DNA from: Nocardia ignorata NBRC 108230
GTDB lineage: Bacteria; Actinomycetota; Actinomycetes; Mycobacteriales; Mycobacteriaceae
Assembly: GCF_001612905.1 (NCBI RefSeq)
Contig: NZ_BDBI01000012.1
Span: forward strand, 186,001 to 250,000
Length of the DNA stretch: 64,000 nucleotides
Reading direction: 5' to 3'
A model generated the notes under the pieces. The model did not search any database. It saw nothing but the letters and a program-made list of their open reading frames with translations, and was not told the DNA's origin. Of the stretch, positions 50,825-58,961 are shown in pieces; position 1 is the first letter of the stretch; the number at the start of each line of letters is the position of its first letter. A program made the translations under genes and the position numbers.

Positions 50825-50863
50825 CGCACTCCTCACACGTGGGATGGGTTCGGTCTCTGCCGC

Positions 50864-50888
50864 CTACCCACGCCGCACCGCCGGAAAC
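50864..50888 (-). promoter_or_regulatory. SigF-type promoter for the manganese catalase operon
   Basis: On the minus strand, GTTT (50888-50885), 15 bases, GGGTAG (50869-50864), 39 bases before the start. It is identical in both boxes and spacer length to the site before the second rsbW gene. Confidence 0.75.
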
Positions 50889-50959
50889 TCCGGTGTGCCC
50901 GATCGTGTCGCCGCGCCTGCGGACTTAGGGTGCACAGTTTTCAACCAGTAACGTCGCGC

Positions 50960-51140
50960 TTCGTTTCGTCGCGCGCTACCAAACGTAAACGGAATCCGAG
51001 GGAGTCGAATGAGACGAATCTCCATCCCTAACCGCCGATAATGTTCACTTATCGGCGGTCAGAACTACATTCTGAAGAATCGAGACTTGCAGGGGCGACA
51101 CGTAATTCGTTTCGTGCAATACGTGACGCAGAAACGAAAC
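50960..51140. repeat. Stem-loop and repeated TTCGTTTCGT motif in a 334-base intergenic region
   Basis: Between the divergent manganese catalase and coiled-coil genes, TTCGTTTCGT occurs at 50960-50969 and 51106-51115, and a related inverse GAAACGAAAC is at 51131-51140. Between them ACCGCCGATAA (51031-51041) pairs perfectly with TTATCGGCGGT (51049-51059). The rest of the region is relatively AT-rich (for example ATGTTCACTTAT). No small gene is supported here. It looks like a regulated control region. Confidence 0.6.
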
Positions 51141-51158
51141 AAACGCTACGATTCAGTC

Positions 51159-52310
51159 GTGTCGAGCGTCTGCAACTACCCAGGATGTGCCCGCCCCATC
51201 ACCCGCAACGGTGGCCCCGGCCGACCGTCGGAATACTGCGACCACCCCGACCACACCCGATGGCGCGCGTGGCGGGAAAGGCAACGACAGCAACAAGAGT
51301 CGGCAGGTGGGGGAGAAACCGTCACTGTGACGGCTGCGCAAGGGCCGGTGACCGTCGCGCGGTTGCGAGCCGACGAGCTGCTCGGGCAATTCCGTGGGTT
51401 GGCCGAACAGCTGGGAACCACGCTGAACGCCGCGGTCGCGGAACTGGCGACCATCGGTGACCCGTCGGTCGCCGAGGCGCAGGTCCAGGCAGTGCAGGCG
51501 GATGCCGCGCAGCGGATCGCCGAGGCGGACGTGAAAGTGGTAGCCGCCGAACAGGCGCGGCGGGAGGCGGAGGAAGCGCGAGCGTACGCGGAATCGGCCG
51601 CCGAGGACGCGGCAAGTGTGGCCGAGCAGGCCGAGCAGCTCATCACCGTCGCGCAGACCGCTCGCGACGAAGCGCTGGCCGAACTGGAGCGCCTCACCAA
51701 GCAGGCCGCCGACGACGTGTTCGCCGCCCGCAGCGCCGCCGAAGCACAGGTGCGTCAGGCAGAACGCGACGCCGCCGAAAGAATCGAACGCATCCGCGAA
51801 GAAGCCGCCGAGGAGGTGGCGCGCGCCGAGCAACGCGCTGACACCGAGGTCACCCAGGTGCGCCGCGACGCCGAAGCCCGCATCAACGCCGCCCATGCCG
51901 AACGCGACCTCGCCGTGCAGCGGGCCGCCGATGCCGACCGGGCGACCCAGCGGGCCGAACTCGCCGCCGCCGAACGGGTCGAAGCCGCCAACGAGGCCCG
52001 CGAGGAGTGGCGCCGAGCCCGCGCGGAATTGGACACGACCCGCACCGAACTCGACCACACCCGAAGCGAATTGGCGGAGCTGCGGCGCACCACCGCCACC
52101 GAGGCCGAAGCCCGCCGCGTCGAATCCGAAGCGGCACTCGAGCGGGTCAGAGCCGAAACCGCCGAACGCCTCGCCGCCCTCGACGACGCCCGCGCGCAAA
52201 CCCTGGCCCGCGCCGAACGCGCCGAACGCCAACTCGACGAACTCCTCGCCGCCACCCGGTCCACGGATACGGCCGGGGTATCGGCAGCGGCGATCGGCAC
52301 ACTCGACTAG
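51159..52310 (+). CDS. Coiled-coil protein with an N-terminal Cys/His motif
   Basis: About 383 residues. The N-terminus has SSVCNYPGCARPITRNGGPG and RPSEYCDHPDHTRWRAWRERQRQQQ, a Cys/His group that could bind zinc. From residue 75 on, the protein is a long Ala/Glu/Arg heptad-like coiled coil (QAERDAAERIERIREEAAEE), similar in style to KfrA and DivIVA-like proteins. GTG 51159 starts just before the Cys group; TACGAT 7 bases upstream may be a -10 box, giving a leaderless transcript. I cannot name a function; plausible roles are nucleoid or cell-pole organisation. Confidence 0.65.
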   Translation: MSSVCNYPGCARPITRNGGPGRPSEYCDHPDHTRWRAWRERQRQQQESAGGGETVTVTAAQGPVTVARLRADELLGQFRGLAEQLGTTLNAAVAELATIGDPSVAEAQVQAVQADAAQRIAEADVKVVAAEQARREAEEARAYAESAAEDAASVAEQAEQLITVAQTARDEALAELERLTKQAADDVFAARSAAEAQVRQAERDAAERIERIREEAAEEVARAEQRADTEVTQVRRDAEARINAAHAERDLAVQRAADADRATQRAELAAAERVEAANEAREEWRRARAELDTTRTELDHTRSELAELRRTTATEAEARRVESEAALERVRAETAERLAALDDARAQTLARAERAERQLDELLAATRSTDTAGVSAAAIGTLD

Positions 52311-52321
52311 CGTCAGCGCAC

Positions 52322-52507
52322 ATGACCGAGCAGCCCGGACCCTTGGAGACGACCCGCGAATTCGCGGCCGTCGACCTCGCCGACATGTTGAACGACGACG
52401 ACACCTACACCGGACCGTCGTCCCGCACCAGAATCATCGCGATCGTGGTGGTCGCGGCCCTACTGCTCGGCGCCGCGGCCACCACCCTCGCCCTACTTCT
52501 GGCCTGA
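52322..52507 (+). CDS. Small single-pass membrane protein
   Basis: The 61-residue product has an acidic N-terminal half (EFAAVDLADMLNDDDTYTG) and one hydrophobic helix at the end (IIAIVVVAALLLGAAATTLALL), so it is a tail anchor. It starts 11 bases after the coiled-coil gene and may be its membrane partner. The evidence is the consistent composition and position. Confidence 0.6.
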   Translation: MTEQPGPLETTREFAAVDLADMLNDDDTYTGPSSRTRIIAIVVVAALLLGAAATTLALLLA

Positions 52508-52521
52508 CCCCGCCGACACCT

Positions 52522-52542
52522 CGGCCCGCGCTACGCGGGCCG
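52522..52542. terminator. Bidirectional hairpin
   Basis: CGGCCCGCG (52522-52530), loop CTA, CGCGGGCCG (52534-52542), 9 perfect pairs with a 3-base loop. It lies between the convergent genes and includes the stop of the hydrolase. Confidence 0.7.
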
Positions 52543-54240
52543 GTCCAGCGGCGTGTCCGGATCCCCCGAGTGCCGCAGCGCGATGATCTGCCGCGGCGCC
52601 CAATAGATCCGCCCGAACTCGAACTCCTGATACCGGCCGTCGTCGTGGGCGACCTCGTCGGACGCCGGCCAGCCGAGTTCGCCGTTCTCGAAACCCGATG
52701 CCCGCCAACGTTCACCGATCGCGCCGTGTACCCGGTAGGCGGGCTGCCCGGCGCGCCGGTAGATCGCGCCGCCCTGAAACGCCTGCGCCACAGCGGGTCC
52801 GGTGCCGCGCGGGTCGGGCAGCTGTGCGTGTTCGGCGATCGGATAGCCGAGCGGCCCAGCCTCCCAGCCTGATTCGGCGTACTTGGCCATGATCGCCGTC
52901 GGGATCGCATAGGCACCGGTGGACGGGTGCCAGTACACGTAGCCGTGTTCGAACTCGGCGAAGCGGCCGAGCCCGTCCGGTGTGGCGACCTCGCCGTCGG
53001 TGCGCCGGGCACCCAGCCACGGCGAGGCGGCTGCTCGATCGTCGATGGCGTTGGGACGCGCACCCGCGAAACCCGCCACGTGCGAGGCGAAGACGTCCCA
53101 GGGAAAGCTCGGCCCCACATCGGTATGCGAGCCGATACCGAGTGCCCTCGTCACATAGTTGTGGTCGCTGATCCCCTCGGCCACGTGGTACGGGGGTGCG
53201 ATCACCTGGGTGGAGTACCCGTGCCGGTGGGCGCTGCGAACAGCGAGGTAGGCCGCGATCCGCAAGTCACCGTCGATGGCCAGCCACTGATCGCGTGACC
53301 ATGCGACACGGCTCCCCGCGAAACACAAATTCACCGTGAAGGGATTGGCCGACAACACCGACCAGGCGGCCAGCTCCTCGGGCACCACCCGCGCCGCCAC
53401 GCCGTCGCGCAGCGTGTAGTGGTACGACACCCCGTTGGACGGGTTGTTGAGGTAGGCGGCAAGGGATTCGGCGGTGCCGTTGCCTTCCTGGGTGTGCAGC
53501 AGGAAGTTGGTGATGCGGGCGCCCTCGCGCGGTGAGTGCGACGGGCCGAGGCGGTCGAGCTCGGTGAACTGCGGAATCGTCACGGAACGGTCCTTACTCC
53601 ACTGGCCGAAATCGGGGGCGAGAATGTCGTTGACGTCGACGTGGGCGCCGTCGATGAGCGGCCCGGGATTGCTGGGGGTGTCGATCACCCGCTGGTACAG
53701 CACCGCGCGTGGTTCGCGTTCGGTTCCCGACCACGCGCGCGTCTGCCAGGCCCAACTGAATTCGCCGCGGGTGCCGATCACCCCGTCCTCGATGGCCCAC
53801 GCACACACCCGCGAGTGCCCGTAGATCCCGGTCCACGCCACGCCGAGCACCGCGTTCACCCCGCGGAAGAACTCGACGGCGGTGGTGTTCCACTGCGCCA
53901 GCGAGATGTCCTCGTCGACCGCGAAGAAGATCGGCGCCTCGCGTGGTGCGCCGAGACTCAGATGGGTGGCAAGGGCCTGTTCGGCCATGCGCCTGCCACC
54001 GTCGAACCCGGTGGTCCAGTCCGAGGGAGTCGGGTCACCCGGTTTGCCGTACTGCCAGATCGACACGATGTCGAGCCCCGCCGCCGCGAGAGCCCGGGCG
54101 TAGTCGGCGGTGATCGGTTTTGCCCCGAAATTCGCACCGGGTCTGCTCGGCGACACGTAGGCGAGCACAGCCGAATGACCTGCTTGGGCGATGGCCGCCG
54201 GTTTGATGAGCCGCGCCGCGAAATCGACAGCGGTAGACAT
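52531..54240 (-). CDS. Endolysin-like peptidoglycan hydrolase (DUF1906-amidase-LGFP)
   Basis: The 569-residue protein has three parts. Residues about 1-210 form a glycoside-hydrolase-like DUF1906 domain (VLAYVSPSRPG, IFFAVDEDI, GIYGHSRV). Residues about 245-400 form an N-acetylmuramoyl-alanine amidase/PGRP-like domain (FLLHTQEGNG, YHYTLRDG, SDHNYVT). Residues about 425-550 are LGFP-like repeats (SPWLGARRTDGEVAT, GPLGYPIAEHAQ, GELGWPASDE), which bind cell walls. No signal peptide is seen, as in phage endolysins. No other phage genes are nearby, so it may be a domesticated lysin. Confidence 0.8.
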   Translation of the reverse strand: MSTAVDFAARLIKPAAIAQAGHSAVLAYVSPSRPGANFGAKPITADYARALAAAGLDIVSIWQYGKPGDPTPSDWTTGFDGGRRMAEQALATHLSLGAPREAPIFFAVDEDISLAQWNTTAVEFFRGVNAVLGVAWTGIYGHSRVCAWAIEDGVIGTRGEFSWAWQTRAWSGTEREPRAVLYQRVIDTPSNPGPLIDGAHVDVNDILAPDFGQWSKDRSVTIPQFTELDRLGPSHSPREGARITNFLLHTQEGNGTAESLAAYLNNPSNGVSYHYTLRDGVAARVVPEELAAWSVLSANPFTVNLCFAGSRVAWSRDQWLAIDGDLRIAAYLAVRSAHRHGYSTQVIAPPYHVAEGISDHNYVTRALGIGSHTDVGPSFPWDVFASHVAGFAGARPNAIDDRAAASPWLGARRTDGEVATPDGLGRFAEFEHGYVYWHPSTGAYAIPTAIMAKYAESGWEAGPLGYPIAEHAQLPDPRGTGPAVAQAFQGGAIYRRAGQPAYRVHGAIGERWRASGFENGELGWPASDEVAHDDGRYQEFEFGRIYWAPRQIIALRHSGDPDTPLDRPA

Positions 54241-54488
54241 GATGACCCCCTGCATGACTGCGTATCCGATGGAATTCCGGGAAATGGTGGAACTACCGAG
54301 ATGATTCACGCTTGTACCGACAACCGGCACGGGGTGACCGAGGAACTCACCCTGGAATGATTCTAATCGAAACACTCACTGCGGCATCCTCATTCACCGA
54401 TGCCTGGAGAGTACCCAGATCCGGGTCCGATCAGACGCGCGTAGTTTCACTCATCCGCGCCGCGCTACCGGACGGCTAACCTTTCGCC

Positions 54489-55244
54489 ATGGTGCCAGAG
54501 CTGTACTGGGGGATCCCGGCGCACGGGTTCTTCGTCGCGCTCGGCGTCGCTGTCGCGGCCGTGGTTTTCGTCGCCGAATGCCGACGCCGTGACGCACTGC
54601 GCGAGGAGTCGCTGGTCGCGGTGACCGGTGCGCTCGTCGGTGGGGCGATCGGCATGCGGTTGTCGAGCCTGGCCGAAACCCTCGATCCACTCGAGAGCTG
54701 GCTCTTCGGTGCGCGCAGTGTGCTCGGTGGCCTGCTCGGCGCCTATGTGGGTGTGCTCGTCGCCAAACGGATCATCGGCTACCGTGAACGCACCGGAGAC
54801 CTGTTCGCCCCCGCTGTCGCGCTCGGGATGGCTGTCGGGCGCGTGGGCTGCCTGCTCACCGAGGCACCCGGTCGCCCGACCCGATTACCGTGGGGCATCC
54901 ACGCTCCGGGCACCGTGCCCCAGTGTCCCGGCTGTGCGGCCGGTGTAGCGATGCATCCGAGCTTCGTCTACGAAATCCTGTTCCAGCTCACCGCGTTCGT
55001 GACGCTGTGGTGGCTACGTGACCGCATCACCACGCCCGGTGAGCTGTTCACGCTCTATGTCGGCGCGTATGCCGTCTTCCGGTTTCTCGTCGAGTTCACC
55101 CGCGCCAACGACACGGTATGGCTGGACCTGACTCGCCCGCAATGGTTTCTGCTCCCTGGTCTCGTCCTGGTCGCGATGCGTCTGAGCATCGGCTGGCGGC
55201 GCGGGTACTACGAGGGCGTTCTCCGACGAAAGGTCGCGGTATGA
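54489..55244 (+). CDS. Lgt-like membrane protein (prolipoprotein diacylglyceryl transferase family)
   Basis: The 251-residue protein has about six membrane segments. The family core is visible: SVLGGLLGAYVGVLVAKR, then VALGMAVGRVGCLLTEAPG (Lgt: GRIGNFINGE) near residue 118. Here Cys stands for the usual Asn and the Arg-to-Glu spacing is one shorter, so it may have a different substrate than a lipoprotein. The C-terminal FRFLVEFTRAND resembles the Lgt FxxExxR end. It overlaps the next gene by ATGA. Lgt enzymes use phosphatidylglycerol, which suggests lipid chemistry. Confidence 0.75.
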   Translation: MVPELYWGIPAHGFFVALGVAVAAVVFVAECRRRDALREESLVAVTGALVGGAIGMRLSSLAETLDPLESWLFGARSVLGGLLGAYVGVLVAKRIIGYRERTGDLFAPAVALGMAVGRVGCLLTEAPGRPTRLPWGIHAPGTVPQCPGCAAGVAMHPSFVYEILFQLTAFVTLWWLRDRITTPGELFTLYVGAYAVFRFLVEFTRANDTVWLDLTRPQWFLLPGLVLVAMRLSIGWRRGYYEGVLRRKVAV

Positions 55245-55621
55245 ACTACCCGCCCGCACCACCACCGCCACCGCCCGGGGCGAATCCGCCGGGGCAGGGT
55301 GGCCAGGTCGCCGCGATGGCGGTCGCCGGTGCGCTGTCGTTCATCGGTGTCAACGCCATGGCGGGCTTCGTCGTGCTGATGCTGGCCGCCTCGACCGCCG
55401 ACGCCACCGCCGCCCGCGTGCTGTTCGGGCTCGCCGCCCTGGTGAGTGCCGGGGCGGCGTTCGGCGGTGGGTGGGCGCTGATCCGGTTGCGTAAGCCCGT
55501 GTGGAAGGGCTTCGGGCTCGGCCTGATGATCGGCTGGGCGTTGACGACAGTGTGCACCGCCGGGTTCTGCACCGCGGTCAATCCCTACCTGTACACCGAC
55601 ACGTTCGGAATGGCGCCGTGA
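55241..55621 (+). CDS. Proline-rich small membrane protein
   Basis: The 126-residue product starts with PAPPPPPPGANPPGQGG and then has three hydrophobic segments (MAVAGALSFIGVNAMAGFVVL, VLFGLAALVSAGAAFGGGW, FGLGLMIGWALTTVCTAGFC). No known domain is recognised. It overlaps both neighbours by 4 bases, so it belongs to the Lgt-like/radical SAM operon, probably as a membrane anchor. Confidence 0.65.
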   Translation: MNYPPAPPPPPPGANPPGQGGQVAAMAVAGALSFIGVNAMAGFVVLMLAASTADATAARVLFGLAALVSAGAAFGGGWALIRLRKPVWKGFGLGLMIGWALTTVCTAGFCTAVNPYLYTDTFGMAP

Positions 55622-57168
55622 CCGGGATGCCGCTGCGCGGCGACCGCATCCTGCGCTACGTCACCGCGTTCTGCCCACACTGCCACGACGACCGTCCGCT
55701 GCCGGAGGTCGCACGGTTGTCGGGGTGGTTGGCCGAACGCGACGGTCAGGTGTGGCTCGAACGCGGCTGCCCGCGTCACGGCATGGTGCGCACCCTCTAC
55801 GACGAAGATCCCGAAATCCTGGCCTATCTCGAGGAGTGGACCGCGCCGACCAAGGCCCACCGTCCCGATGTGCCGGGCAATTTCGACCCGGTGCCCGCGG
55901 CGTATCTGCGCGGTCTGCCCGAGATGCAGACCCAGCACACCTGCATCCTGCTCGAGGACATCATCGACAGCTGCAACCTGCGCTGCCCGACCTGCTTCGC
56001 CGATTCGTCGCCGGATCTGCGCGGAGTCGTCGCGGTGGAGGACGTGCTCGCCAACGTCGATCAGCGGTTGGCCAGGGAAGACGGGCGCCTGGATGTCCTG
56101 ATGCTCAGCGGCGGCGAACCCACCCTGCATCCCGAGCTGCCCCGGTTGTTCGCAGAGCTGACCGCCCGGCCGATCACCCGGATCCTGCTCAACACCAACG
56201 GCGTTCGCTTGGCCGTGGACGACGAGCTGCTGGCCCTGGTCGGTGCGCATCGCGACCGGGTCGAGGTGTACCTGCAGTACGACGGCGAATCGGCTCAGGC
56301 TTCACGTCATCATCGCGGTGGTGATCTGCGGCTGCGGAAACAGCAGGCACTGCAGCGACTTTCGGAAGCAGGGGTGTTCACGACCCTGGTGATGACCGTG
56401 GCGCTCGACGTGAACGACGACGAGATCGGTGCGGTGCTGCGTACGGCGATGGACACCCCGTTCGTCGGTGGCGTGTCGATCCAGCCCCAATTCGGTTCCG
56501 GCCGTTCCGGAGACATCGACCCGATGCGTCGCCTCACCCATACCGGTGTGTTGCGCAGGCTCGGTCCGCAAACCGGCGGTCAGGTCACCTGGCGCGACCT
56601 CACCGCCCTGCCGTGCTCGCACCCGCACTGCTGCTCGGTCGGCTACCTGCTGCGCGACGACGCCGGACAGTGGCGCTCGCTGGTGTCGCTGATCGGCCAC
56701 GACAGGTTGAAGTCGCAACTGGGACTGGTGTCGAACCGCATCGCCGATACGGATCTGCCCGCCGAGCTGCGGGTAGCGGTGCGTGAGTCGCTGCTCGGGC
56801 TGTTGTCGGAGCAGTCGTCGCTGTCGCATCCGGAGATCGGGAAGGTGTGGGAGAACATCTGTCAGCACTGCGACCTGGGGATGTCGACGTTGCTGACGCT
56901 GGCGTCCTCGGCGCTGCCCGGTCGGCGCGCACGGCTGCGGAAGCTGCTGGGACAGCGGGTCGTGCGGGTGACGGTGAAACCGTTCATGGACATCTCGACG
57001 ATGATCGAGGAACGGCTCACCCAGTGCTGTGTGCACGTCGGCACCCGTTCCGACGCCGACCAATGTGCCCCGTTCTGCGCGGTACAGGCCTGGCCGGCAC
57101 TGTCCCGGCAGCGGTTGCCGGTGGCAGCCCCGGCCGGGCGGAACCTGCTGCCGATGGAGGTGCGGTGA
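55618..57168 (+). CDS. Radical SAM enzyme, MJ0619/Tes-like
   Basis: The 516-residue protein has an N-terminal rubredoxin-like group (CPHC at 19-22, CPRHG at 51-55), the radical SAM motif CNLRCPTC at 119-126 and LMLSGGEPTLHPEL (SAM contact). More Cys groups follow: PCSHPHCC near 332, ICQHCD near 414, and CCVHVG..CAPFC near 470-485. The FMDI-then-CVH and PFC end and the N-terminal CPxC..CPxHG match the archaeal MJ0619/tetraether lipid synthase family, which has several iron-sulfur clusters. Such enzymes link lipid tails. GTG 55618 overlaps the small membrane gene by GTGA. The exact reaction here is inference. Confidence 0.8.
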   Translation: MTGMPLRGDRILRYVTAFCPHCHDDRPLPEVARLSGWLAERDGQVWLERGCPRHGMVRTLYDEDPEILAYLEEWTAPTKAHRPDVPGNFDPVPAAYLRGLPEMQTQHTCILLEDIIDSCNLRCPTCFADSSPDLRGVVAVEDVLANVDQRLAREDGRLDVLMLSGGEPTLHPELPRLFAELTARPITRILLNTNGVRLAVDDELLALVGAHRDRVEVYLQYDGESAQASRHHRGGDLRLRKQQALQRLSEAGVFTTLVMTVALDVNDDEIGAVLRTAMDTPFVGGVSIQPQFGSGRSGDIDPMRRLTHTGVLRRLGPQTGGQVTWRDLTALPCSHPHCCSVGYLLRDDAGQWRSLVSLIGHDRLKSQLGLVSNRIADTDLPAELRVAVRESLLGLLSEQSSLSHPEIGKVWENICQHCDLGMSTLLTLASSALPGRRARLRKLLGQRVVRVTVKPFMDISTMIEERLTQCCVHVGTRSDADQCAPFCAVQAWPALSRQRLPVAAPAGRNLLPMEVR

Positions 57169-57440
57169 GTTCGGAGCGTGGCGTCTACTACGAGGAAGCG
57201 GTGCGCGCGCGTCCACCGCACGACCCGCTGACCCTGTGTGTGGTGGCGACCGCCGCACTGCTCACCTGGTTGTTCGGTCCCTGGGCGGTCGCCGCGTTCG
57301 GTGCGCTGGCGTTCGCCGGTTACTGGCGGGCATGGCGGGCCGGACTGCGGCGCGGCCGGTGCTGGTTGCGCGATACCCGCCTGGTGCTGCTGTATGTGGG
57401 TGCGATCGCGGTGGCCGGAGCAGTGGCCGTGGTCATGTGA
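57165..57440 (+). CDS. Small membrane protein
   Basis: The 91-residue product has RPPHDPLTLCVVATAALLTW and then LFGPWAVAAFGALAFAGY and LVLLYVGAIAVAGAVAVVM, two to three membrane segments with a basic middle (RAWRAGLRRGR). It overlaps the radical SAM gene by GTGA and ends the operon. No homology is recognised. Confidence 0.65.
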   Translation: MSSERGVYYEEAVRARPPHDPLTLCVVATAALLTWLFGPWAVAAFGALAFAGYWRAWRAGLRRGRCWLRDTRLVLLYVGAIAVAGAVAVVM

Positions 57441-57510
57441 TCGGCGTGTCGCGAAAGCTGATGCGGCACAACGGTGGCGGTGTGCGCGCACGCCCTGTTC
57501 ACTGGTAGCC

Positions 57511-58953
57511 ATGGCCTCCACCCGATCCAGCAGGCAGCGCAACTCGGGGACGCCCGCGCCCGCCGTGTCGCCTGCGGAACTGATCGTCGTCACCGCCCCG
57601 ACCGGGCCCGATCTGACACCGGCCGCCCTGCGTGAGAACAGTGCGGTGCGCGGTCGGGTAGACAATCTGCTGCCCGGCGACGCCCATCTGGTGCCGATCT
57701 TCGGACCGGGCAACCGGCTCGCGGGCAAACTCGCCGACACACCGCAGGCCGCGCAGGCCGGTTCCTACCTCGGCTATCACCGAGTCGTCGGCGCGGTCGG
57801 GGACTTGACCGAGGTGGCCGACCGGTTGCGCGCCGAAGACACCGTCAGCGCGGCGTACGTCAAACCCGCCGCCGAGCCGCCGCTCGCGCCCGGCACGACC
57901 GTCGCCCGTGCCCCCGAGGCACCATCGGTGACCCCGGACTTCCGCAGCAGGCAGGTGTACCTGGATGCGGCGCCGAACGGGATCGACGCGACCTGGGCGC
58001 ATACCCGCCCCGGTGGTCTCGGCACCGGCGTGCGGGTCATCGACATCGAGGGCGCGTGGCGATTCACCCACGAGGATCTGCGCCACAACCAGGGCGGGAT
58101 CATCGGCGGAACGGCGTCGACGGACCGGGGTTGGCGCGACCACGGCACGGCGGTGGCGGGGGAGATCAGCGGCGATCTGAATCCGTTCGGCATCACCGGT
58201 ATAGCGCCCGAGGCGCACATCCGGGCGATCTCGATCTTCGGGATCGGTTCGGCGACGGCCATCCGTTCCGCCGCCGACACACTCGACCCCGGTGACGTGC
58301 TGCTCATCGAACTGCACCGGCCCGGACCCCGATTCGACTACCGGGCGACCCCGGATCAGCGCGGCTACATCGCCGTCGAGTGGTGGCCCGACGATTTCGC
58401 CGCCGTTCGCTACGCGGTCGGGCGCGGCGTGATCGTGGTGGAAGCGGCCGGCAACGGTGCGGAGGACCTGGACGCACCCATCTACGACACCCGACCGGCC
58501 GACTTTCCCGCCGATTGGCGAAACCCGCTCCATAACAATGATTCCGGCGCGATCATCGTCGGCGCCGGCGCACCACCGCCCGGACTGCACGGCCGTGACC
58601 ACGGCCCGGCGCGCTCCCGCCTGGACTTCTCCAACTACGGCGCCCGCCTCGACGTGCAGGGCTGGGGGCGCGAGGTGACCACCACCGGTTACGGGGACCT
58701 GCAGGGCGGTGACGACGAAGACCTCTGGTACACCGACGAATTCAGCGGCACCTCGAGCGCGTCACCGATCGTCGTGGGCGCGATCGCCGCCTATCAGGGC
58801 ATCCGGTCCACCGGTCCCGGCCGCGCCACCCCCGAATCGGTTCGCGCCTTGCTGCGCACGACCGGCTCACCCCAGGCCGCAGCCCCCGGCCGCCCGGTCA
58901 CCCAGCGCATCGGCTCGCTGCCGGACCTGCGCGCGATGACGGCTCGGATGTAG
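57511..58953 (+). CDS. Subtilisin-like (S8) serine protease
   Basis: The 480-residue protein has the catalytic Asp in VRVIDIEGAWRFTHED near residue 177, His in RDHGTAVAGEISG near residue 212, Asn (oxyanion) in VVEAAGNGAED near residue 315 and Ser in SGTSSASPIVVGA near residue 415. The N-terminal 150 residues (LIVVTAPTGPDLTP, GNRLAGKL) are not a classical I9 propeptide. No signal peptide is evident. It starts 70 bases after the radical SAM operon, and a joint function is not proven. Confidence 0.88.
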   Translation: MASTRSSRQRNSGTPAPAVSPAELIVVTAPTGPDLTPAALRENSAVRGRVDNLLPGDAHLVPIFGPGNRLAGKLADTPQAAQAGSYLGYHRVVGAVGDLTEVADRLRAEDTVSAAYVKPAAEPPLAPGTTVARAPEAPSVTPDFRSRQVYLDAAPNGIDATWAHTRPGGLGTGVRVIDIEGAWRFTHEDLRHNQGGIIGGTASTDRGWRDHGTAVAGEISGDLNPFGITGIAPEAHIRAISIFGIGSATAIRSAADTLDPGDVLLIELHRPGPRFDYRATPDQRGYIAVEWWPDDFAAVRYAVGRGVIVVEAAGNGAEDLDAPIYDTRPADFPADWRNPLHNNDSGAIIVGAGAPPPGLHGRDHGPARSRLDFSNYGARLDVQGWGREVTTTGYGDLQGGDDEDLWYTDEFSGTSSASPIVVGAIAAYQGIRSTGPGRATPESVRALLRTTGSPQAAAPGRPVTQRIGSLPDLRAMTARM

Positions 58954-58961
58954 CCTGCGAT

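Noticed and set aside
52531..54240. A prophage around the endolysin-like gene
   Set aside because: No integrase, structural, portal or holin gene and no att-like direct repeat was seen on either side.
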